A DNA stretch of 59,346 nucleotides from a virus. This document shows, piece after piece, positions 15,707 through 23,751 of the stretch; the first letter of the stretch is position 1, and each line of letters opens with the position of its first letter. Under the pieces are notes generated by a model. That model searched no databases. It had not been told where the DNA came from and saw only the letters and a list, made by a program, of their open reading frames with translations. The stretch covers positions 1-59,346 of IMG/VR virus record IMGVR_UViG_3300023235_000989; one strand, 5' to 3'. The translations under genes were made by a program, and so were the position numbers.

Positions 15707-16853
15707 CGTTCACCGCCTTAATGATGATGTCTGACATAGCGTCGATATCAGAAAGTTCTAACTCAGGATGCACTCCGACATAGAACCCCTGACGATTGAT
15801 CCTTTCGGCGTTAGGAAACTCCGTCTGTAACGTGCTGCCGAAATACTTCTGCACGACAGGCTGGGTGGTGATAGGCATCATACGCCTGACTTCGATACCA
15901 CCATCGTTAAGCTCGCGAATGATTCTGTTGGCATCCATCTTTTCACCTAGCAGGATTGGGTATACCATAAAGGTGTGACCATTCCTATCGGGAAGGTCAA
16001 CGCCACGAACCCTTAGGTCGTGTAAGCGCTGCCGGAAATTCTCAGCGTTCAGCTTTCGCTTCTCGTAAAGCTCATCCCTGCGCTCAATCTGAGCCTTTGC
16101 TAGGGCTGCTGGAACATCACTCCACTTCATGGAGTGTCCCCAGATATCGAAGTGGAACTTGTCAGCAATCTGATGGATGTTCTCATTACCAAATCTAGCA
16201 CTACGACCATGGTTGATCAACTTCCAGCAGTGATGGTCGAGCGCTGAGTCATTAGTCATAATGACACCACCACCACCGGCAGAGATCAGGTGATTGCTAA
16301 AGAAGGACGTAGTGAGAATATGTCCTCGACCTATGCCAGGAGCAAACGTTGACTCACATGCATCTTCCACGACCCACACATCATGCTTCTCACATACGTC
16401 GAACACCTTAGGACTACAAGCCTTGCCAAACAGGTGAACAGGAACTACAATGTCTACTGGTCGACCAATATTACTGGCGTCGTTCAAGACATTCTGTAGA
16501 CTGGCAGGACACATGTTAGCGGAAGGTAGTTCTACATCGACTAGCACGATATCACATCCGGGTAGGACAGCGGCAGCTAGAGTAGAAATGTATGTGCAAG
16601 CTGGCACTGCGACTAGTGGCCTACGCCCATTATTAGCGAGGCGCGTTTCTACGATCGCTTGGATTGCTACGTGAATAGCGCTCTGTCCTGAGTTAAGTGC
16701 TAGCCCATGCTTCATACCATGTAGTCGCGCCGTTTCTTTCTCGACGTGATCTACGACAGGACCGGGAGAAATAAAGTTTGCGCTCAATACATCCATGACG
16801 TAACGCTTCTCTAATTCTCCTATGCTTGAACTTCCTAGTGTGAAACGTTTCAT
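15696..16853 (-). CDS. DegT-family PLP enzyme with His at the PLP-lysine position (ColD-like 3-dehydratase candidate)
   Basis: Fold-type I PLP enzyme of the DegT/DnrJ/EryC1 family, 385 residues: LNSGQSAIHVAIQ, VPACTYISTLAA, VEDACES (163-168) and the cofactor loop TTSFFSNHLISAGGGG. The residue that is Lys in sugar aminotransferases is H188 here. ColD, which removes the 3-hydroxyl of GDP-4-keto-6-deoxymannose, also has His at this place. The gene stands next to gmd and a fucose-synthase/ColC-like gene, exactly the three enzymes needed for GDP-L-colitose. An inactive aminotransferase is the alternative; the otherwise well-preserved core argues against decay. Confidence 0.8.
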   Translation of the reverse strand: MKRFTLGSSSIGELEKRYVMDVLSANFISPGPVVDHVEKETARLHGMKHGLALNSGQSAIHVAIQAIVETRLANNGRRPLVAVPACTYISTLAAAVLPGCDIVLVDVELPSANMCPASLQNVLNDASNIGRPVDIVVPVHLFGKACSPKVFDVCEKHDVWVVEDACESTFAPGIGRGHILTTSFFSNHLISAGGGGVIMTNDSALDHHCWKLINHGRSARFGNENIHQIADKFHFDIWGHSMKWSDVPAALAKAQIERRDELYEKRKLNAENFRQRLHDLRVRGVDLPDRNGHTFMVYPILLGEKMDANRIIRELNDGGIEVRRMMPITTQPVVQKYFGSTLQTEFPNAERINRQGFYVGVHPELELSDIDAMSDIIIKAVNGDS

Positions 16854-17200
16854 CGTGCTTTGTAGTCCTTAAGGTCCGGTTCTTTAATGATATCAGCGTC
16901 TTTACCCAAGATGGCTTCTGCCGCCATGTCACCTAGAGAAGCGATAAGACGCGGGCGCACCTTGCCATTCCAGTAGTCAATCTTACGCTTGATGGCACCG
17001 ATCTCTTCGTCGGATAGTTCTTCTTCTCGGGCTGCATTTTCAAGCATGAATAGCTTAACGTGAGTGATCATCAGACGTTCTATAGCATAGGTCATCGTGA
17101 CGGGGTGCTCTGTAATAGACTCCCCCCTCATTTCAGCCATACGGGTTGTAAATTGTTTTGACCTTAAGAAGTCATACAGATATTGGTCAATGTCTTTCAT
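16850..17200 (-). CDS. hypothetical protein, 116 aa
   Basis: Helix-rich, charged protein (VTMTYAIERLMITHVKLFML, then EIGAIKRKIDYWNGKVRPRL). No motif is recognised. It overlaps both neighbours by four bases (ATGA), so it is tightly coupled between a heptosyltransferase-like gene and the DegT-family gene. It may assist glycan synthesis, but nothing in its sequence shows this. Confidence 0.5.
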   Translation of the reverse strand: MKDIDQYLYDFLRSKQFTTRMAEMRGESITEHPVTMTYAIERLMITHVKLFMLENAAREEELSDEEIGAIKRKIDYWNGKVRPRLIASLGDMAAEAILGKDADIIKEPDLKDYKAR

Positions 17201-18084
17201 TCTATGTATCCCTCAATTAGATCACTTATGACTGAAACACTGGGCGCGGGGCACAATTCCAATACTTTGTGATCACTTCTTAGTCCCATTGCTTTGATCC
17301 CCGTCTTGTTAAGTGGGAAGTCTCTGCTGTGTAGTTTAATGATTGGCGTATTACCCGCACAGGCTAAGGCGACCGCGCCGCTGTCTAGCCCCAGCCAAAG
17401 ATCGCTAGCTCCAATGAGATAAGACCACACTCTGTATGGCATACCCCGCGCATCAATAGCGCCATCAGGAATAGGTTCGTTGGGTGCCCCGGTGAATACT
17501 GACTTGATTCCGCGAGACTCTAGTTCTGCTACTAGTAGCTTGTAGTTCTCAGGTGACCATACCGGACTAGCTGCGTAACTAATGTGGTTGACGGTGATAA
17601 ACTTGTCTTCTGGCTTGGCGATGTTATTAGCGTGTAGGAAGTCTGCCGTTGCCTGATGGTCGGCGGGGGTGCATTCCAACACGATCTTACGATCGATTGG
17701 TGGTTCCAACCCAGCATTACGTGCCCTTAGCGAGATGAAGTCTTCGCTGGGGCGCTCATAGAAGTTGCTTTGGCGTGGCCAGTATTGCAGATCGTAAACC
17801 TTGGAGTATTCCTGAGTGGCATAAACGCGGATTATATCGTCCATGATATATTCTGCGTCTTGACGGCTGTCGTGTCCTTCGGGGAGTGTGAACTTAACCA
17901 CATGATTGACATCAGGGTTGGTCTCAACCACCTCTGCAAACTTATCTCGGATCAACCAAGAGATATCTGCCTCCGGATGCATGAGTCTTATCTTACGAAC
18001 GATAGGAGTGGCGTATAGCACGTCCGCCATAGCGCCCCAGGCAATGATCCCGATGGTTTCTTTAGTGCTTGTTTTTTGAGTCAT
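17197..18084 (-). CDS. glycosyltransferase family 9 (heptosyltransferase-like)
   Basis: GT-B fold of the ADP-heptose:LPS heptosyltransferase type. The N-terminus IGIIAWGAMADVLYATPIVRKIRLMHPEADISWL is the GT9 start (G.GD.L..TP...), and the C-terminal half has FITVNHISYAASPVWSPENYKLL and LIGASDLWLGLDSGAVALACA, the usual donor-binding helix. At 295 residues it is shorter than typical members (about 330-350). It is the first gene after promoter copy 3 and starts the gmd/ColD/ColC block. Confidence 0.75.
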   Translation of the reverse strand: MTQKTSTKETIGIIAWGAMADVLYATPIVRKIRLMHPEADISWLIRDKFAEVVETNPDVNHVVKFTLPEGHDSRQDAEYIMDDIIRVYATQEYSKVYDLQYWPRQSNFYERPSEDFISLRARNAGLEPPIDRKIVLECTPADHQATADFLHANNIAKPEDKFITVNHISYAASPVWSPENYKLLVAELESRGIKSVFTGAPNEPIPDGAIDARGMPYRVWSYLIGASDLWLGLDSGAVALACAGNTPIIKLHSRDFPLNKTGIKAMGLRSDHKVLELCPAPSVSVISDLIEGYIE

Positions 18085-18139
18085 TGTGGCTTTTTATTGG
18101 GGTCAATGCGTGCCTTTCGAGTCACTACGGTATACATCT

Positions 18140-18167
18140 ATTATGTGTCCGTATCCGTTTTTCGTGC
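18140..18167 (-). promoter_or_regulatory. candidate phage promoter, copy 3
   Basis: Minus strand: GCACGAAA, ten bases, GACACATAAT, a perfect match to the consensus. It overlaps the 3' end of a 51-codon gene whose TAA stop lies inside the ATAAT box. It would start a transcript with a leader of about 50 bases before the GT9 gene. Confidence 0.6.
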
Positions 18168-18296
18168 GTCTTTTTTGACGTAGCCTGCCAGGGTTAAGAG
18201 GAAATTAATGTCATCCACGACATCCACCATACCCGGCGCATCCTCATCCTCATTATACCGTTTGTTGATCTCTTCTAATACATCCTGAATTATCAC
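18141..18296 (-). CDS. small acidic protein, 51 aa
   Basis: GTG start overlapping the TGA of the upstream glycosyltransferase (GTGA) and preceded by CAGGAG. The peptide runs VIIQDVLEEINKRYNEDED, then GMVDVVDDINFLLTLAGYV and a basic/Thr tail, and ends at a TAA inside the downstream promoter box. Codon order and an amphipathic helix pattern look genuine. No function is recognised. Confidence 0.55.
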   Translation of the reverse strand: MIIQDVLEEINKRYNEDEDAPGMVDVVDDINFLLTLAGYVKKDARKTDTDT

Positions 18297-19009
18297 ACAC
18301 TCCTGATCGATGAACTATCTAGTCTCCATAAAGCGCACAACTCTAACAGTCGATGAAATTTATGTCCTGCCATAATAGCCTTCTTCCAAGTTTCAAAGTC
18401 AGGGCTTTTTCCATCGGTCTTAACATCCGAGCGAGAGAAGCCACCGATAGTCTTAAGAACCTCGGGGCGATACATCATGGTGGTATGCCCTAAACAGTTC
18501 TGTCCCTTGTCAATTATGCAATGCTTAATCTGATCATGCGTGGTGACATCTACGTTAGGCTCATTAGGTTCTACGTAATTTAGCTCAAGCATTTCTGGCT
18601 TGGGATCTCCATAGAACCCGACCATTCTAGTCCCTAGGAAGTCAGTATCCGGATTGGCATCTAGAAACTCAGACTGTAGAAGCAGGCGATCAGGGTGGAT
18701 GATGTCATCTAAGTCATGATGAGCCATGAACTCAGTCTCAACCTTACTAGCCGCGAAGTCAATCACCTCACCAATTACCGGCGCGCTCTTGAATGAGTAA
18801 GAGGCCACCCTAAAGAACAAGTCATCACTCAGGCAGCTCAGATCCTTGTTGAATTGAGCCATGCTCTCTGGAGTATCCCATTCCCAGTTGTGGGCAACGA
18901 ACACAATGTCAAAGTCACGGAACGTTTGCTTCTGTAGCTGTTCAGCCCAGAATGGAATCCACTTCCTATGAGCCTCGTGACAATAGCTTACTACTGTTAG
19001 TTTAGTCAT
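18293..19009 (-). CDS. glycosyltransferase family 2 (GT-A fold)
   Basis: 238 residues beginning LTVVSYCHEAHRKWIPFWAEQL, then FDIVFVAHNWE. The metal/nucleotide-binding cluster is in FMAHHDLDDIIHPDRL, the DxD-like element after the fourth strand, and the acceptor region has GFSRSDVKTDGKSPDFETWKKAIMAG. This is a soluble GT2 with no membrane segment. Donor and acceptor are unknown. It overlaps the 75-codon gene upstream by a few bases and the 51-codon gene downstream. Confidence 0.75.
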   Translation of the reverse strand: MTKLTVVSYCHEAHRKWIPFWAEQLQKQTFRDFDIVFVAHNWEWDTPESMAQFNKDLSCLSDDLFFRVASYSFKSAPVIGEVIDFAASKVETEFMAHHDLDDIIHPDRLLLQSEFLDANPDTDFLGTRMVGFYGDPKPEMLELNYVEPNEPNVDVTTHDQIKHCIIDKGQNCLGHTTMMYRPEVLKTIGGFSRSDVKTDGKSPDFETWKKAIMAGHKFHRLLELCALWRLDSSSIRSV

Positions 19010-19214
19010 CTAGAACCTCAAATTCATCGTAACCACAAAGCTCCTCGTCTTCATACTTTACACCAATAGGCTTATTAGCTTCGGAGCTAGGGTTCTCACA
19101 GGTTCTGATTCCTGAGAAGATCCCCATTTTAACATGCTGGCTACTGCAATCCTCAACTAGCTTACACTCTGTTCCTTTATCGAACCAAGTGCCGTCTGAA
19201 ATATATCTCACCAT
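19002..19214 (-). CDS. hypothetical small Cys-containing protein, 70 aa
   Basis: Starts MVRYISDGTWFDKGTECKLVEDC and ends in an acidic tail (YDEFEVLDD). Four cysteines (TEC, EDC, RTC, LCG) might form disulfides or a metal site. The start at 19214 is chosen because the last codons of the homing endonuclease upstream supply GGAG nine bases before it; the frame could extend five codons further. Function is unknown. Confidence 0.5.
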   Translation of the reverse strand: MVRYISDGTWFDKGTECKLVEDCSSQHVKMGIFSGIRTCENPSSEANKPIGVKYEDEELCGYDEFEVLDD

Positions 19215-19951
19215 GTTATATGTCTCCAAGTTCTACCAGTCTTAATATCACTAATGCTAGATTGAGATACATCGAATTGACGAGCAATAACAGATGTTTT
19301 CTCTCCGTCTAGGATTAAAGATTTGATTTTCTTTACTGTTTGTTTAGTAAGTTTACTGTTCGCATTTCGCTCTCCGCGATGAACCTCTCTTAGTCGTTCA
19401 CGACATTGATCGGATACTTTTCTTCCGATACCTGCTTGGCTGATCTTTCTCTTTGCAGATTCGGTATGGGTTTTTCCAGACATGGGGTGATTCTCAGAAA
19501 TTTCAAAACGCTGTTTGGCGGCTCTGCTCATCCTCTGTTTTGATTCTTCTGACACCACACGACCTTGAGCCTTTTGGCTTATGACTTGTTTAGTCTTATT
19601 GGAATGAGTCTTCCCCGCCATCCCCGGAGGTCGTCTTGCTTCTCGGCTAATATTGTAACCCACCCTGTCAAAGCGATCATCACGTCTAGATGCAAACAAT
19701 AACCCATTTAGGTAATGCTGCTCGCGGTCAATACATTGTTCGGGTTTACATTCCTCTAGTATCTCAAAAACAAACGCCTCGTGTCCGTATTTATTCCAAG
19801 CATTCTGTAACTTGAGTGAATGATGCTTATTCGTTTCAAGCAATCTTCGATGCGTATTCCATCTATGATTAAACCCTCTTTTGCCTGCGGCGCTCCCGAC
19901 GTATCTCTTGTTGCTAGCTAGATGTCGTATTTGATATACTCCTGTTTTCAT
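19208..19951 (-). CDS. GIY-YIG homing endonuclease, intact
   Basis: The N-terminal GIY-YIG nuclease reads TGVYQIRHLASNKRYVGSAAG, then the catalytic-Arg helix FNHRWNTHRRLL and a Glu-containing segment (IDREQHYLNGLL). The linker carries repeated NUMOD3 motifs (MAGKTHSNKTKQVISQKAQGR, MSGKTHTESAKRKISQ). The C-terminal HTH is FDVSQSSISDIKTGRTWRH. It is free-standing between two genes, and its last codons overlap the next gene's ribosome-binding site. It probably cuts phage lacking the insertion and spreads by repair. All domains look complete. Confidence 0.88.
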   Translation of the reverse strand: MKTGVYQIRHLASNKRYVGSAAGKRGFNHRWNTHRRLLETNKHHSLKLQNAWNKYGHEAFVFEILEECKPEQCIDREQHYLNGLLFASRRDDRFDRVGYNISREARRPPGMAGKTHSNKTKQVISQKAQGRVVSEESKQRMSRAAKQRFEISENHPMSGKTHTESAKRKISQAGIGRKVSDQCRERLREVHRGERNANSKLTKQTVKKIKSLILDGEKTSVIARQFDVSQSSISDIKTGRTWRHITW

Positions 19952-19959
19952 GTAGTATT

Positions 19960-20967
19960 CTACACTAGCCAGAACTCCGAAGAGATGAATTCTTTTAATC
20001 TAGTTGTCCATAGGTGCTCCTCTCGTTTTAGATATGCACGATCAGCCATATCTTGCCGCAGTGCGTCATCATTAACGTAATTACGGATCGAATCTGCAAG
20101 ATCGATCATATCAACTTCTACAAACTCCTGTCCCGGAACGTAAAGCTCGTTGAAGTCTTGAGTCTCAAAGTGCTTTGTTGCCATCATGAATGCGCCACAT
20201 CCCATTAGTTCAAAGTCGCGCCCCTTGATCTGACCATGCTGTTCGCTTCTAGAGCACCAGCGGAGATTAAGGTTGACCTTACTCTGATTGAAGATAGAGT
20301 TCATTTCTCGATATGATGGTCTATGATGGTTGTCTGGATGCTCCGGCCAAAAGAACCCGAATACATCAACCTTGATTCCGGCACCTCTAAGCTGAGATAT
20401 CACACGCTCTCTAATTCCGTGTTTTTGTCCAATAAAAGTCACATCGTATTTCTTATCGCAGTCCTCTTTTGAGGAATACTCCGGGATGCCGAATGGCATA
20501 CAGTAAGATCGAACCCCCTCAAGTAACAACCTCGGCATCATATGCTGCGCGGGAGTAATCGTATGAGTATCGTAACCTTCGGTTACTCTCGACATTACAA
20601 AGCGATCACCAGCAGGATGATCGTAACGAAGGTGAAGATCAGGATGAAAGCTAACAATAGGTGTGCCTCCTTCGATGATTTGTCTAGCTTGCGGTAAATG
20701 AATCCCCAAGGCATGCGTCACTGGAATTTGAAAGACTAGATCAACATCTTTGGCGATATTGACTAACCTATCAAGCCCCTTTGGAGTTGACTGCTGGTCA
20801 ACCCAATGTGTCTGTAGCTCAATCAGTCCCTCATCTGCTAGTTTTTGCCATGATGGAAATACGCTAGCTTTTTCCCATGATTCATTTACTGCATTATTAT
20901 TCTCATCGAATTGCAATACTCCATTTTGACCAAACTCTGCATTGATAGAAACAAACAAGACCTTCAT
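19960..20967 (-). CDS. glycosyltransferase, group 1 / CgeB-like GT-B
   Basis: 335 residues with a GT-B layout. The N-terminal Rossmann half begins KVLFVSINAEFGQNG. The C-terminal half has YDVTFIGQKHGIRERVISQLRGAGIKVDVFG, SKVNLNLRW, then GRDFELMGCGAFMMATKH and ELYVPGQEFVEVDMIDLADSI. The GRDFELMGCG motif is the nucleotide-sugar-binding region of this group. It has no membrane anchor. A TTT-rich, uninterrupted GT cluster surrounds it. Confidence 0.75.
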   Translation of the reverse strand: MKVLFVSINAEFGQNGVLQFDENNNAVNESWEKASVFPSWQKLADEGLIELQTHWVDQQSTPKGLDRLVNIAKDVDLVFQIPVTHALGIHLPQARQIIEGGTPIVSFHPDLHLRYDHPAGDRFVMSRVTEGYDTHTITPAQHMMPRLLLEGVRSYCMPFGIPEYSSKEDCDKKYDVTFIGQKHGIRERVISQLRGAGIKVDVFGFFWPEHPDNHHRPSYREMNSIFNQSKVNLNLRWCSRSEQHGQIKGRDFELMGCGAFMMATKHFETQDFNELYVPGQEFVEVDMIDLADSIRNYVNDDALRQDMADRAYLKREEHLWTTRLKEFISSEFWLV

Positions 20968-21734
20968 TATTCTTCCTCGACTAACTTAAGATGGATCCGG
21001 TAAAACTTGCCGTCAATCCGAACGCGCATACCAGACTCAAGGTTTTTGAATGTTCTAGCCCTTAGGTCATCAAGCAACCAACCGATATGCTCATAGTCAT
21101 CTAGGTCTAGTATCTTGTCACGATCAAAGTCTTTAGCTAGGTGAAACGTAGCGTCCTCTTCATTCTGGTCCTTACCAGCAGGAAACCTTTGGGCGGCAAT
21201 TTCATTGATGTTAGCCATAAATAGATGAACCATGTTGGTGACCCCCGCATGGTATAAACCCCCTCCGGTTGACTCTGGAGGCACATCAATCTTTGATTGC
21301 CAAAGTATTCTACCGGTGTCAACACCGTTATCGATACGATGAATCGTTACTCCGAATGGTGTCCCATCCATGATAGACCAGTAGTATGGATACTTCCCAC
21401 GGTTGTAAGGCAGTAGTGAGGGATGGGTGTTGATGACGTTGATCACATGCTTTTGCAATAGCTTAAGGATATGTGGCCACCAAAGACACACGATGGTTGT
21501 CACCTCCCTGTCCTGAGCCAGTTCTAGTAGTCTTTTCTCGCTACGATATTGGAGAAGCGGGACTACACGGTTCTTGCACGTAGTCTTGATGGCGTTCCTG
21601 TTAGAAACATACTTGGTAGTATCATTGCCAATCTTGCAGACAAAACCTACTCTTTCAGGAAACCTATCGGTGAACACCTCGGCACAGTGTCGTGCCGCTG
21701 CCGTGTCACCACATAGAAATGCGATCTTACCCAT
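20967..21734 (-). CDS. sugar N-formyltransferase (formyl_trans_N family)
   Basis: Transfers a formyl group from N10-formyl-tetrahydrofolate to an amino sugar. The catalytic triad is visible: N102 and H104 in NTHPSLLPYNRGKYPYYW and D139 in HRIDNGVDTGRIL. Length of 255 residues matches WbkC/VioF-type sugar formyltransferases and is shorter than Met-tRNA formyltransferase. The start at ATG 21734 follows GGTAAGAAGC; the frame extends upstream but without family sequence. A DegT aminotransferase two genes upstream could make the amino-sugar substrate. Confidence 0.82.
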   Translation of the reverse strand: MGKIAFLCGDTAAARHCAEVFTDRFPERVGFVCKIGNDTTKYVSNRNAIKTTCKNRVVPLLQYRSEKRLLELAQDREVTTIVCLWWPHILKLLQKHVINVINTHPSLLPYNRGKYPYYWSIMDGTPFGVTIHRIDNGVDTGRILWQSKIDVPPESTGGGLYHAGVTNMVHLFMANINEIAAQRFPAGKDQNEEDATFHLAKDFDRDKILDLDDYEHIGWLLDDLRARTFKNLESGMRVRIDGKFYRIHLKLVEEE

Positions 21735-22413
21735 GCTTCTTACCGATAAATGCCATCTGTGGATGATGACGTTCGTAGATGATAGCGGGAGACTCTCGAT
21801 ACTCACAATATGACATCGTCTTCTCGATGTAACCCCACTCATCCTCTGGGATGACATCCACCTTCGTAATGGGAATACCAGCCTCGATCTGCTTGATGAT
21901 GTTCCTTGTTGGTGTGACCTTGGACTTATTGTATAGGTTACCATCCCACCAGTTCTCTCCAGTGATAATGTCCTCTATGATATACACGCCACCACCACTT
22001 AGCCAGTGAAACAATACACCCCACGCAACCTGCATGTCTTTCTGGTCGTGACTACCATCGTCGATGATGATGTCAAACTTATCATCTGCCGCAAAGAAAC
22101 TACCAAGCTTAATGGAATCGCCAGTGTCTACTAGATAAGTTGAGATGCGATCGTTATCCAACATCCCAGGTAGCTCATACTGACGCGTGATATCCAAGCC
22201 TGTCACACTAGCGTTAGGAAAATACTCAGCCCACATCCTAAGAGATGAGCCCTTGTTAGTTCCGATCTCCAAGATATTCAGAGGTGCGTCGCGCTTGAAC
22301 CCCTGACGTTTGAAATACTCTAGATACAACGCTAGGTATTCGTTTTGCCCTGCCTGCTTGTCCGTATCGAACTTGCGGGCAAGGGCTTCTAGATCAGTTA
22401 GGCTGTGTTCCAT
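21727..22413 (-). CDS. class I SAM-dependent methyltransferase
   Basis: 228 residues: KFDTDKQAGQNEYLALYLEYF, LNILEIGTNKGSSLRMWAEYFPNASVTGLDI (motif I and the acidic end of strand 2), FDIIIDDGSHDQKDMQVAW and GGGVYIIEDI. This is the MycE/TylF-like sugar O-methyltransferase pattern (DTDK N-terminus, DDGSH). In this island it probably O-methylates a sugar. It overlaps the N-formyltransferase gene by eight bases. Confidence 0.78.
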   Translation of the reverse strand: MEHSLTDLEALARKFDTDKQAGQNEYLALYLEYFKRQGFKRDAPLNILEIGTNKGSSLRMWAEYFPNASVTGLDITRQYELPGMLDNDRISTYLVDTGDSIKLGSFFAADDKFDIIIDDGSHDQKDMQVAWGVLFHWLSGGGVYIIEDIITGENWWDGNLYNKSKVTPTRNIIKQIEAGIPITKVDVIPEDEWGYIEKTMSYCEYRESPAIIYERHHPQMAFIGKKHG

Positions 22414-23566
22414 TAGTGATATCTATTGCGATCTTAAGCATATCTACTACTCGGTCAACGTCTTCATTTGTGACACCAAGGTGGATAGGCAGTGTTAGTA
22501 ATTCATCCGACAGCTTGTGAGCTACGGGGCAGGTATCCATACCATGTCGATACATGCGATAATGAGTGTTGTCGACGTAATGCACACCTGGATAGATATC
22601 CATGTTGTTTAGTTCTACCAAAACCCCGTCACGGTTTGGAATGCTGATTTGAAATAGGTGACCAGAATGTTCCACAAGCGACAATATCCCAGGCTCGTTA
22701 TGGATTTTGACCCCGTTGAGCTTTAGCTTCTCGCTATACCTACGTGCGATCTGGCGACGACGGAGGTTATCCTCATCTAAATACTTAAGTGCAACTAGAC
22801 CTAGTGACGCCATGATTGAGTTGCCGTGATACTTGAATCCCATCTCGGGCACATCATACTTCCACTTGTAGTCGCCCTGCATGCTGCTGCGAAGATAAGT
22901 ATCCTTGTCGATACCAAGCCAAGCTAATTTGCGCGCCTTGGCATCGAACTCAGCATCTTGAAAGCAGATCATTCCTCCGTCAGCAGTCGGTAGGTTCTTA
23001 ACCGCCTGAAAACTGAACACTGTCACATCAGCTTCGTGCCCCACGTGACGACCACCTATCTTGGTGCCAGCCATGTGTGCAGCATCAAGGATTAACTTTA
23101 GTCCCTTGCGCTTACATAGTGCTCTTATTTCATCTAGCTGTCCTGGACTCCCACCGACGCCGACATACATTACTGCTCGCGTTCGCGGCGTGATCTTAGC
23201 TTCGACCGAAACCGGATCCAAGCACAGAGTATTAGGGTTAATATCAGCGAATGAGGGGAAGAGCCGTTCATATAGAATGGCATGATTGGTTGACACAAAG
23301 GTTAGCGGTGTGGTAATGATTTCATCACCGTCTTGCCAGCCGTATGCGTCCTTAAGGATCTTGACAGCTAGATGTAGTCCTGCCGTGGCAGAGTTTAGGA
23401 AGTGAGCGTGTGGGAGATTTGTATACCTCTTCCACTCTTCTTCAAATTCAGTAGTCTTGAACCCTAGTCCCGTCCAGCCACATTCCAAACACTCGCGAAT
23501 AGCCTCAAGACATTCGTCTACTCTGTAAAAGGGCTTAAGCACCTGAATCTTATGCTTGTTATTCAT
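22394..23566 (-). CDS. DegT/DnrJ/EryC1 sugar aminotransferase with intact PLP lysine
   Basis: 391-residue PLP-dependent aminotransferase, presumably acting on a 4-keto (or 3-keto) NDP-sugar. Key elements: FLNSATAGLHLAVK, TTPLTFVSTNHAIL, LILDAAHMAGTKI with D161 and H164, and the Schiff-base loop FSFQAVKNLPTADGG with K190. Contrast with the His variant at 15696. The start at 23566 overlaps the TGA of the upstream HTH relic (ATGA). If it uses the Gmd product it would be a perosamine synthase; the exact substrate is inferred from context only. Confidence 0.85.
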   Translation of the reverse strand: MNNKHKIQVLKPFYRVDECLEAIRECLECGWTGLGFKTTEFEEEWKRYTNLPHAHFLNSATAGLHLAVKILKDAYGWQDGDEIITTPLTFVSTNHAILYERLFPSFADINPNTLCLDPVSVEAKITPRTRAVMYVGVGGSPGQLDEIRALCKRKGLKLILDAAHMAGTKIGGRHVGHEADVTVFSFQAVKNLPTADGGMICFQDAEFDAKARKLAWLGIDKDTYLRSSMQGDYKWKYDVPEMGFKYHGNSIMASLGLVALKYLDEDNLRRRQIARRYSEKLKLNGVKIHNEPGILSLVEHSGHLFQISIPNRDGVLVELNNMDIYPGVHYVDNTHYRMYRHGMDTCPVAHKLSDELLTLPIHLGVTNEDVDRVVDMLKIAIDITNGTQPN

Positions 23567-23751
23567 ACGTGAGTCCATGTTCTTCTATTTAGGATTGATG
23601 TAATCGTAGGAGAGGATACGTTATAGTTCTTTGCTAAACTTCTATGGGTGTGACCGCCACCATCATAAAGCTTGCGTATTGCGATAACGTCATCTTCTGT
23701 TAGTTCTGTTTTGTCTACTTTTAGCCAAAACCTTTGCCTAGGAGTAGCCAT
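23563..23751 (-). CDS. HTH-only relic of an HNH homing endonuclease, 62 aa
   Basis: Begins MATPRQRFWLKVDK, the usual opening of HNH homing endonucleases, but the HNH catalytic core that should follow is missing. The frame jumps directly to LTEDDVIAIRKLYDGGGHTHRSLAKNYNVSS, the C-terminal HTH, and ends NRRTWTHV. It is in frame and open, so a small DNA-binding protein may still be made. The last codons (TGG ACT CAC GTA TGA) overlap the next start. It overlaps the upstream GT2 gene by 14 bases. Confidence 0.6.
   Translation of the reverse strand: MATPRQRFWLKVDKTELTEDDVIAIRKLYDGGGHTHRSLAKNYNVSSPTITSILNRRTWTHV

Noticed and set aside
17197-18084. Assigning a Gram-negative host from the heptosyltransferase-like gene
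   Set aside because: GT9 enzymes are also found outside LPS pathways and phage genes travel; it is a hint and not evidence of the host.
20967-21944. 325-codon version of the formyltransferase
   Set aside because: The first 70 codons have no family similarity and read antisense-like, overlapping the methyltransferase gene; the family sequence begins at the ATG at 21734.
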